Of a stretch of DNA of 64,000 nt, positions 32,120 through 41,543 are shown one piece after another. How positions within the stretch are numbered: position 1 is the stretch's first letter; every line of letters starts with the position of its first letter. Origin of the DNA: Diphasiastrum complanatum (taxonomy: Eukaryota; Streptophyta; Lycopodiopsida; Lycopodiales; Lycopodiaceae); assembly GCA_029204225.1 (NCBI GenBank), contig CM055105.1, forward strand, positions 51,041,680-51,105,679, read 5' to 3'. The notes below the pieces were generated by a model. The model made no database searches. It saw only the letters and a program-made list of their open reading frames with translations, and was not told where the DNA came from. Made by a program: the position numbers and the translations under genes.

Positions 32120-33527
32120 AATTTACAACAATTCCATCATCTAGTCATCACCATTATCAAACCGATTGGGCTTCCAATCTTGCAGCAAAGCGGCAGGTTC
32201 CTAGTAAGCTAAAAATTGCAGGTCATTATTTTTTACTTTTGACATCACTATTGGCTTCGACATACCTTTTATAGCCTACAAGTGCATTTTTACATAATTT
32301 GGAAATGGCCGACATCAATGAGGCAATTTTGGGACGCAAGCAAACTCGATGGGGCTTCCAACTACAACATTTGGAAGTTCAAAATGAAGAGTATACTCAT
32401 GGAGAAGGAGCTATGGGATATCGTTTTGGACATAGGATGATCAAACATTGCTAGCCAAGAACAAACAAAAAGGTTGGAAGAGGATTCCAAAGAAGGGCAA
32501 GGATGATGAGGATGAGGGAGAGTCATCATCAAAGTAGAAAAAGAAGAAGAAGAACAAATGTCACAAACATGGTCATTGGGCACACGAATGTTATAAGAAG
32601 AAAGCAGACATAAAGGCTGAAAAAGTATACATGCTCCAACCACAAGGCTTTGTTGCGAAGGGAGAGGAACATAAGGTATGCAAGCTATACAAAGCACTCT
32701 ATGGTCTCAAGCAAGCGCCATGTGCATGGTATGGATGTATTGATCATTTTTTTCTCTCTCATGAGTTTATGAGAAGAAGTTCAGATCCAAATCTTTATCT
32801 TCTTATAAACAATGATTACATTGCCTTGTTTGTGATTTATGTTGATGATATAATTATCACGGGCAATGATGAGAATCTCATTCACTCCATCAAAGCCAAC
32901 TTGTGCAAGCAATTTGAGATGACAAATTTAGACCTTATGCATTGTGCTTGGCAGTTGAAGTATGGCAGAATGGCAATGACATCAAGCTATGTCAATGCAA
33001 GTATGTTCGTGAGATTCTACAGAGATTCCACATGACAAAGTGCAAACCTTCCATCACTCCATGCGAAGCTAGTAAGAAGTTGTCTCGTGTTGATGATAGT
33101 GGTCAAGTTGAAGCTACACTATTTCGTCAACTAGTTGGAAGTCTGATTTATCTCATGACTATTTGTCCTGATATTTGCTATGTTGTGAGCTTGTTTAGTC
33201 AATTCATGTCATCACCTACATTGGACCATTGGAAAGTAGCGAAAAAGATCTTGTACGTGAAGGGCACACCCAACCTTGGCTTGGTTTATAGAAAGCATAA
33301 CATTTTACCTCGATTGCAAGGTTATGCTGACACTGATTGGGCATGCAATATAGATGATAGAAAGTCAATTATAGGGTATGCTTTCAACTTTAAAAATGGC
33401 TGCTTTCATGGTCTAGTAAGAAGATAGGACACCATTCTCTTTCACTGACAGAAGCTGAGTATAAAGCATTAAGTTCTTCTACTCAAGAAATTGTTTGGCT
33501 GCATAGATTGTTGAGTGAGATTGGTTT
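32120..33527 (+). pseudogene. Copia remnant of family G
   Basis: Plus strand. A 5' segment (ASNLAAKRQVPSKLKIAGH, near 32,165) is followed by a gag start (ASNYNIWKFKMKSILMEKEL, near 32,350), a Lys-rich stretch and a degenerate knuckle HKHGHWAHECYKKK (near 32,570). A jump then leads into RT at MLQPQGFVAKGEEHKVCKLY. RT continues with ALYGLKQAPCAWYG and FVIYVDDIIITGN (YVDD intact). The RNase H start is DTDWACNIDDRKS, and frame breaks near 33,425 lead into LTEAEYKALSSS. Protease, integrase and early RT are deleted. The match ends at about 33,527, where sequence of the E family takes over. Confidence 0.85.
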
Positions 33528-34376
33528 CAAGGCTCACTTATCTTGTCAAAGGTAATCAAGGGGAGGATTCTCAACCATTCACTTTCAACACTTTTCTTAA
33601 TTCAATGCTTGATGAACCATTCTGCTATGAGATCTACATGAGGCAAACCGAGGTATGCTATGAGAACTACATGAGGCAACTTGAGGACTTCATCAAGAAG
33701 GAAGTTGAAGATAAGATGTGTAATGACTCATTTGAGAACAAGTTTTTATGTCTTAGTGATCTGAAAATTGTTATGAACCAATTAAGAGTAAATTGGTTAT
33801 TTGATCAAATGAGTGCTCTCAGATTTTGGAAGAGCAAGAGTGAGTTAATCACTCATGGTTTTGAAAAATGTGTTTTCTCCTTTGGAGAGGCAAATTGAAA
33901 GCTTCTTATGAGAATTAGTTAAACATCCTTGAAGGACACTTATATCCATAAGCAAGTATGTAGCCTCATGAAGTTCAAGATCACTTGTAATTAGAAGATT
34001 AGGAAAATCATGCTTACTTTTGATGGTTTGTGGACTAGTCATTTTATCATGATAAATCTTGGTAATAGTCGCAAGTACATGCTTTGTGATCTTCATCAAT
34101 GTGATTTTCACAAAACATGGAGACATCGGATTTCTATCAAAGAGAAGCATCAAGATCAAGGAGGAGCAAGTTTCAAGTGCAAAGGTGCAAGGAAGAATCA
34201 AGACTCTTCAATTCATCTTGGAGGAGATCAAGATCAAAGAAGCTCTATCTTGTATATGGTGATAGATCATGCACATTAGACATCTTCTAAACCTGAATAT
34301 GATTCATTTCTGATGTTAAGATCAGGTCTAAGAATTGTATGGATACATTATTGTTTCCAAGGCTAGACTTGAGGAG
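33528..34376 (+). pseudogene. Second copy of the E-family cargo segment
   Basis: Matches 52,396-53,291 of element E almost base for base, but carries a stop at 33,896-33,898 and other breaks. It encodes the same unrecognised protein segment: ENKFLCLSDLKIVM, LRVNWLFDQMSALRFWKSK, LITHGFEKCVFSFGEAN. It ends with the conserved copia pol tail (ASKARLEE-like, near 34,360) and runs into an E-type LTR. The left end is fused to family G at GGCTCACTTATCTTG. See the entry at 52,396 for description. Confidence 0.75.
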
Positions 34377-34954
34377 TGTGAAAAATAGCCTATTTTGACA
34401 AATCTAGCCATGTAGAACTTTGTAAATATTGTGTATAATTGGGTTCCACACATGGAAGACCAAGATGCCATGTGGCAACCCACTCTTAATGTAGGTTAGG
34501 TCAAGTCAAGAGAGTTATCTTGCTATCTACCAAGCATAACTCTAGGATCTAGGCTAGGGTTTCATTTTAGGGCAAGGAGAGTGAGTTAACTTCCTTATTA
34601 CATGTTGGAAATCCACCTAATTTCAAGTAAGAAGTCGAATTTTCTATGTATTCCCTCTCTCCATAGTGAGAAGATAGAATATTTTTGGGAGACATTGGTG
34701 ACTTGAGTTTCTACTCTCATGTACATTGGTTTTTGATGATCCATATGAAGCCAACACTTTGAACACTTCAAACTCATCTTGTAGGCCGTACTACAACCTG
34801 TAGTACAAATGTGCCAACTCGGATTTGTGTCAATGATTTGTATTTTCATTATCAATGCTTGTTGTTTGTGAACCTGCCAATCTATATCAAGTTTTTGGTA
34901 ACTAGTTTTCTGATAGATTGGTAAGCAGGCACATAATAACACATGTGGATCTTT
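34377..34954 (+). repeat. Truncated E-family LTR
   Basis: Begins TGTGAAAAATAGCC and matches the E LTRs up to TGTGGATCTTTT, missing about the last 50 bp. It is cut at about 34,955, where a fragment of the 1-2335 tandem array begins. Confidence 0.8.
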
Positions 34955-34965
34955 TAATATTCCTA

Positions 34966-35015
34966 TGTTAAATTGGCAACCCAAGCCAGAAATGTCATAC
35001 TTACAATGTAGGAGA
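34966..35015 (+). repeat. Fragment of the window-start tandem repeat
   Basis: TTAAATTGGC, then CCAAGCCAGAAATGTCATAC and CTTACAATGTAGGAGA, match the blocks at 373 and 608. It marks the left border of the intron-containing gene cluster. Confidence 0.8.
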
Positions 35016-37420
35016 GTTAAAGGAACATTATATCCACAAGATCCAAGCAGTTTGACACATCCCACATTCTCTTCAATAACTCATTTAGTTATATGGATAT
35101 GCAATGGGCATAGTGGATTACTAGGATATTGTGAAAGATTGCAGAACCATGGAAAAAAACTTTATATGAATAAAGTTTACTTTTTAGAAGGTGAGTTAAT
35201 TTGGATATCCTCTTATTGTCAAAATAGAGATTGTCATCTCCAAAAGACGTTAGAAAAAAATGAACAACTTAAAAATATTAATGAATCATTACAGAAGATA
35301 ACAATCAATATCAAATCAAAACTAGAGCAAATGCAATCAGTCTTACAACCTATTCATATTGAAAACTTACAATTATTGAAGGATGTGGATTTGGGAAAGA
35401 AGAAGGCTGAAAGTAAAAAGCGAAAGCGACAAAGTTGCAAGGATATTCAAATGCTTTCAAAAGGAGGTTATCGAAATAGAAGGATCCGTGCATTCAAGTA
35501 AGCATATTCTGAATTTTGTAAGTTTTTCAATGACATTTGGATTTAATTTCAGCTATGGTGATATTCTGATCACTATCTGTTTTTTTTGTAGATCTGCATT
35601 AGTAGCTCCTCATGACATTAAAGACAATTCTTCACTAGGAATGTCATTGGGCACAATATTGACTTGCAAATCCACTGAGCATATCATGATGAACAATAGG
35701 ATTTCAAATGTAAAGTGTAAAATAGCAGAGTCTTTGATGGTGGACATTCAAAAAAATTTAGATAAGACTATAGTCCAGGGTGCTTGTGATTTTGCAGGTA
35801 TTAGCAGAGAAGCATATGCAACAATATTTAAACTAATTAGAGAAGCTTTTAAGCAAGTTCAAATTAGAAAATTTCCAATCCCTAGGACATATCACTTGAA
35901 GAAAGAGAGGGATACATTAAACACAGGTATGCATAAGATCACTGGTTCATATTGAGGTGTATGAAACTGATGGAAGATCGATATTCTATAATTCATCAAA
36001 CAATTTATTTGCTGATCTAAATTACTTGCTGAGATACATCGTCACATTCTATGATATAACCTATGAAAAGGTGAATGGCAAAATAATCATAGTACTTAAG
36101 TTAGATGAGAAATTGTGAAAGGTCAGAAGATGGAGAGGGTTAGTATAACTCTCATGAATGGTGATCTATCACAAACAGAGAACCAAGAAGATTTCAGATT
36201 CAGTGTCCAGTTAGAAAATGATATATGATGGTTGGCAGCGTTTCAGGTAACTAGTCTCATTATTACATTACATTCATTGAATAGTATTAATACACTGTAA
36301 ACTAAGTCTGATTAATTCTTTGGACAGGTGCTGAAAGAGGATCATGATATATTATCAAGGACATCTTATCCTAGGATCATCAAGGACCATATGGATGGAG
36401 GACTTCTCAATGTTCCAGGAGTTGGAGACTTCAATGTTGAATGGCACTTAGCAGGTGATTTGAAAACATTGAAATGTATGTACAATATCTCTCATGGTGC
36501 TACATCAAAACACCCTTGTTTGTACTGCGTGAAAATGGCAAAAGATGTAACTAGGAGTACAAGAATTACTAGAGAATATGTAGATCCAAACTGGAAGCTT
36601 GTGCTGCCTATCCTCCTAAAAAATGTACATGTTTGCACTCTTCATGCAGAAGTTAGATCAATAGAAAAGATAATTTATCTTCATATAGTTTTTGCTTGGA
36701 ATACTAAGCCAACATCATTAGAAAAGGAAGCTATCTCTCGATTAGAAGATGTTTTATCAAAAGCAGGACTCCATAAAGGACATGTCAAAATTCAAAAAGA
36801 TGAAAAACTTTCAGGAAAGAAGGGAAACATGCCAACTAAGCCAAGCATAGGAGGAGCAAAAGCACGTCGTTTTGTATCAAATCATACTGGTAAGGCTTCT
36901 AATATTCAACACTCAGTCTGGACAGATATTATTGCTGCCACTCAAGACTTCGAGAAAGATGACAAAACCAAAGTACTAAAAGTTGATGTATGAAAAAAGC
37001 TTGATAGTATGATTGCTATTTTAAGAAAAAAAAATACTCTGATATTGATAAGAAAATTGTCCAAAGGAGTTGTGTCGAGTTTGTTAATGAGGTATCAAAA
37101 GCATGGGGAGAAGATCACATCACTCATTACATGGTTAGTATAAAATTTTCAAAATGCTTTCATATTTTCATATATATTTAGATCCAAACATAAGAGTAAC
37201 ATTATGATTTTGACATATGCAGCACATACTAAGAGATCATACAACATTTTTTGCAAATACATATGGAAGCTTGAGTGTATGGTCATCACAAGGGATGGAG
37301 AAGTCACACTGGCAAGCATGAGCAGCATTTCATCGAAATACACGACATGGAGGAACCAATGAAAAACGAAACTACATTTGTCAATTGTTTCAGTGGTTCT
37401 ACCGCAGAGTTCAGATTTGA
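35016..37420 (+). pseudogene. Transposase-like gene with introns, broken
   Basis: Coding-like exons with consistent splice junctions: to 35,500 (coiled-coil LEKNEQLKNINESLQK, then basic KKKAESKKRKRQS); 35,592 onward (ALVAPHDIKDN, CDFAGISREAYATIFKLIRE); a broken exon to 36,246; 36,328 to about 37,133; 37,223-37,420. The 81-bp intron at 36,247-36,327 and the 89-bp intron at 37,134-37,222 are both GT-AG, phase 0. Key blocks are EWHLAGDLKTLKCMYN, HGATSKHPCLYC (a CxxC), GEDHITHYM/HILRDHTTFF, SLSVWSSQGMEKSHW and AFHRNTRHGG. This order recalls, from memory, uncharacterised transposase-like proteins of cnidarians and sponges with an RNase H-like fold and zinc insertion. I cannot name the superfamily. 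In-frame stops and frameshifts (A-run near 37,030; stops near 36,230, 36,991 and 37,320) show decay. Confidence 0.6.
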
Positions 37421-37629
37421 CATATAACAAAGTCCACACAATACAACAAGTTTAGAAAAGCATGCAAGTTCATACAGGAAGAGAAAATTAGATGATTGAT
37501 GAGTAGAAAATCATCACTGTCATCAAATCATGACAGCTTCAGAATTGCTTTGCAAATTCATTGAACAAGAGAGGAGAAATACCCAATGTAAATGTATTGA
37601 TTGTATTATAACAAAATAAAAAGTGTCAA
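37421..37629. other. Short gap, no feature seen
   Basis: AT-rich spacer between two convergent genes of the cluster. A coding-like continuation (NKFRKACKFIQEEK) follows the stop at 37,418 for about 20 codons, suggesting the transposase-like frame once ended slightly later. Confidence 0.4.
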
Positions 37630-39107
37630 CTATTCATCATCAGATCTTGTATCAGATTCTATGGTAGTATTGTCATGAAGAAATTCTCTGCTAGCGTATG
37701 CATCTAATAGATGTGCATTATTCTTATTTTCACTAAGCTCAATATAAGTGGGACACAATGAATAATGGGAGCTCCTTAAAAGAACATTCCCATCAGTAAA
37801 GCCTAAAATGTTCAAAACATAAGATCTTTTGACAAAAACGATCTTATTCGTCTTAACAAATTTATGTCCTCCTAGGTAAAATGATAAAGCTTTAACTGCC
37901 ATTATAAGACTCTCCCCGATTGGGCTCAGTTTGGAATGAGCAATACAGATCTCATTCTTCAGGAAATGCCTAAGATAGTGGCCCAGTCCACTGTCCCTCT
38001 GGAACGAGGATGCGTGTTGTCTGAAATCACCTCGTTTCGCATCAAAATCATCTATTATGAGAGCATCTTGCAATAGTAAATATGTTAGCAAAAACACATT
38101 CAGTGATCAAAAACATTTAAATGCAAGGAAGATTAAACACTTACACATTCTTCATCATCAACATCAACCAGATCAGGATGATCAATATAATGACCACGTA
38201 CTAAAGTGAAATCATTAGTGAAATGCATTAATGATGGACGAGGGAAGCCCATATGGGACTGAAATGTCATGAATTCTTCATCAAATGGTCTGCCTCACCC
38301 ATCTTCAGCTATATTTGATAAAGTCTTATTCAAGCATTCTTCACCGGTCATAAGTCCCTCATCATCAAAATCAATACCAACAACAAGGTCATCTATTTCA
38401 AAATCTACAAAGTCCGAGAATTTGAAAATTGTGCCAGATAATAAACATAGAACCTCGTCCTCATGATAGTCAAAAAATTTACATAAATCAGCAGTAGTAA
38501 AATATACATTGTCATTAATATAATATACAGACAAATTGAAAAGACATTTTGACTCCTCCATAGATTTGGATTCATCATTAGATGTATTTTGGCCAATGAA
38601 AGAATCCCAAAGAACATCAGTATTTACATCAATAAAGTCACTTTCCTTATCAGGAGTGTCGATAAGAAAGTGACTGATATCCTTAATAGCTGACTGAACA
38701 GAGGATGGTGCAAAAGGAGGGTCAGCAACAGAAACTTCATCATCATCTGGGATCTGAACTAACAGAAAAAGTACGAAACCACTATGAAATTCAACCAATC
38801 GACATTTCTTGTTGCAATACGGACACATTGATCTGCTTTTGAAAAGATCAAACAATTTGGTGAACATTCTATCCAGTCTATGTCTGAAAGCTAGGAAGAA
38901 ATGAACAAGATCAGTATAATGCATGTACTGGAGTGGACCTATGGAGAAAACAGGCTTACTAAGTATATCTCTGAATCTAACATAATGGTCATAAAATATG
39001 TCAAAATTTGGTTGTGCAGTCCTGAAAACATGTAGATATGGCCTGAATAGATTGTGGAAATAGTCTAGTTCTTCAATAATCTCAAATTCACTAAGAAATG
39101 AACTCAA
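37630..39107 (-). pseudogene. Unknown acidic cluster protein, two exons
   Basis: The minus-strand ATG at 39,107 opens 270 codons ending in a TGA near 38,297. The same frame then continues for about 50 codons (GRPFDEEFMTFQSHMG ... DHPDLVDVDDEE) to a splice donor near 38,146. An intron of about 80 bp leads to a second exon (38,066-37,630) that keeps the frame and ends TIESDTRSDDE. Seen: a CPYCNKKC motif near residue 95, a strongly acidic C-half, and two similar blocks, NVYFTTADLCKFFDYHEDEV and KIVFVKRSYVLNILGFTDGN. These blocks faintly recall Bro-N/KilA-N-type DNA-binding folds; that is a guess. The gene diverges from the histone-protease gene across a shared 860-bp intergenic region. Function unknown. 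Confidence 0.5.
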
Positions 39108-39968
39108 GCTTGAATCTCATAAGGATGATGAGGAAGAGGCCATGGTAGTAACGTGAATATCGCACTTGTGCGCGAGGGAGAACTGAACCAAAACTAACTA
39201 TCAAAATGGCGCACAAGAGGGATATGTACAGTAGGCAGATACCGAATATCGCACTTGTGCGCGAGTAGGTATAGTTGCAAGCAAACGAAAGGCAATGAGT
39301 GTGCACAAGAGCAATATGCCGCGAATTTCGAGAATGGAAAAGGTAAAAATTTGACTGGTTTTTGTGCCATTTATACTAAATTTTTGCACGTGGTCAACGG
39401 ACTTAGGACACGTGTCAACTTTCAATTGGACTATAGGTGCAGGCACGTGTGAGATGACACCAACACACGTGTGAAATCTTGGACATGTGTCACATGTTCA
39501 TTTGTTTGCTCGACAACACGTGTCGCTCTCGCATTTGATCGTATAAATTTCACACGTGTAATGTGATAGGGTAAAACATGTCGCTCTCGCATTTGTCCAT
39601 ACAACTCCCACACGTTTGACAGGACGTTCTTTCGCACGTGCAAACCATGATATAAAATCACAAACTTTAATGAATTTTTTTCACTTTTTTTAGGCTCTGC
39701 ATATCGCACTTGTGCGCGTCCTTCACAATCGAAATTCCTCCTACCGCCTTCCACGCGCACAGGTCCGATACATCTGCCTACGTGTCACCCCATATCGCAC
39801 TTGTGCGTTTTTCCTCAAAACTAATTGTTCTCTCTGATATTTGGCTCGCACAGGTCCAATATACCGTACATTCTGTCCGTACATATCGGTCATCTGCGAG
39901 TTCTTTATCATCCCTCCCTGCTCATCCTAACCGTCACGCACAAGTCCGCTATCACATAGTACACGTCC
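39108..39968. promoter_or_regulatory. Divergent intergenic region with repeated palindromes
   Basis: Between two diverging genes. The motif TATCGCACTTGTGCG occurs four times (near 39,159, 39,245, 39,703 and 39,793). Its core CGCAC-TT-GTGCG is an inverted repeat. Related half-site forms CGCACAGGTCC (near 39,758 and 39,848) and CGCACAAGTCC (near 39,936) lie next to the plus-strand gene. Between 39,420 and 39,630 there are also several CACACGTGTG/ACACGTGTC sites with a G-box core. The density and symmetry suggest binding sites for a shared regulator or replication protein, which is inferred. Confidence 0.6.
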
Positions 39969-41543
39969 ATGGATAGGAGAAAGCAGACAAGAAGGGACTT
40001 CTTCTCTCGTGGCTCATCCTCATACCCTACAATTGCCATCACACCACCCGCTAGACCTAGAACGTGCAACCGCAGCAGGTGGCTCTCTGAGATATGCAAG
40101 TATCAGAGATCAACAGCTCTGTTGATCCCAAGAGCTCCATTCTACCATGCTGTCTGGAACATAAGAAAACATGATCTTGGACAACTGGTTAGATTCACAC
40201 CCAGTGCTCTTCAGTGCCTTCAGGAGGCTGTTGAAAATTACATTAGCCTTTTTTTTTAGGATTCTTTTTTGCTTGCCATCCATTCCAAGAGGGTTACCAT
40301 AATGCCCAAGGATTTTTAGCTCCTGATAAGGATGAGGGATAGGTACTGTAGGTTACATGTATCTCAGCCTGCTGCTCCTAGACCAACTCCTGTAGATAGG
40401 ACTGATCTTCCTACGCAGCGTCCTAGGAACCAGACAGCCCCCAAGCGTGCTCCTAAGAAAGTGAAGCCTAACCCTTTAGATTCTGTGAAGCCTAACCCGG
40501 AATCCATTGTAGATAATATTGTTGTTGATAATGCTGTAAATATAGCTACCTCTGTTTTGGATACCCCTTCAATTGTTGTAGATACTACACATCCACCTCC
40601 TCCTTCTCCTCCAAATTTTTATACATATATAGATTTGGATGATTATCTTAAATTTGAGAAAGACATATCCAATGCTATAGATACTATTGATACTCCTTTT
40701 TGTTTCAGACTAGATGAAGTTGATTTTAGTATTAATTTTAGAGTTATAGATTGCTTGGATCTCAAAGTCAGACGGGCTCCTATCAGTGATCCTGTGATAG
40801 AGTCCGGGCTTACACTCTTTCAATATGACATTGCAAAAGATTCATCAAATGAGTTGCTGGTGCTAAGTAGCTTTATGCTTCAGGCCTTCAAGAAGAACAA
40901 TGACACATTGTCACAGTGTTTGACAAGTAAATTCACACCAGCAACAAAGTATCTGCTCATATCTTATCATAAGAAGTAAGATATATTAAATGCTTCTTGT
41001 TGTTTTATGCATTAACATTGGCATTGTCAATGGAAATTGTTCTCAGAATTGCAGCTAAAGAAAATTCAATCTTATTTTGCAGTGACCACTGGAGTTTAAA
41101 CCCGATCTCTATTAAGAGATTTGTAAATAATATTATTAAAGGTTTTTGTGTCAAGATGAATTCGGTGAGAAATACGCATAAGGATGTAGATATATACCTT
41201 CCATATCTAAGTAAATATATTCCTACAGATGTTCCCCATTTCGTGGACTGACAGATTGTCAGTTTGGAGGTAAGCTCTGTCTTTATTAATAGCATTTTGA
41301 AATCAGTATTTTAATGAAATATTTTCAATCTAATTCATTTTGTTTCATAATTGATTTCTTGTGTGCTGAATTATTTTACAGTCACCCCAGCAAAATGATT
41401 CATTCAGTTGTGGGTGGTACACATTATACAATGCCAAGTTGTTTTTAGAGTGGTTCAACCTTCAACAAGATGTTGATATTTCTAAGGTAATAAATTCTGT
41501 TTATTCTTATTTTGTAATCATGATTAGTTTTCTATTATGGTAA
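39969..41543 (+). pseudogene. H3-like histone fused to Ulp1-like (C48) cysteine protease
   Basis: Residues 1-9 (MDRRKQTRR) mimic the H3 tail start, with R2, K4, Q5, T6 and R8 at their usual positions. A histone fold follows: EICKYQRSTALLIPRAPF, VRFTPSALQCLQEAVENY, then after an in-frame TAG (40,257) DSFLLAIHSKRVTIMPKDF and a second TAG (40,317) at the Gln of the H3 KDIQL motif. The frame continues through a basic linker (KRAPKKVKP) and an acidic region. GT-AG introns at 40,976-41,082 (phase 2) and 41,270-41,381 (phase 0) join exons carrying DHWSL (catalytic His), a TGA (41,249) before QIVSLE, and SPQQNDSFSCGWY (catalytic Gln and Cys) of a C48 protease. Asn replaces the usual Asp. Loop 1 is one residue longer than in H3, and LLIPRAPF is CENH3-like. 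With three stops it is probably a pseudogene. The final exon end is uncertain. Confidence 0.75.

Noticed and set aside
39969-40319. Reading the histone-like stretch as an ordinary host H3 gene
   Set aside because: Core residues diverge strongly, the tail is lost after residue 8, two stops interrupt it and the frame continues into a protease domain.
39969-41251. TAG/TGA reassignment or programmed readthrough as explanation for the stops in the cluster
   Set aside because: Neighbouring dead elements show the same kinds of stops and a neighbouring cluster gene has frameshifts too, so decay is simpler; only an intact homologue could decide.
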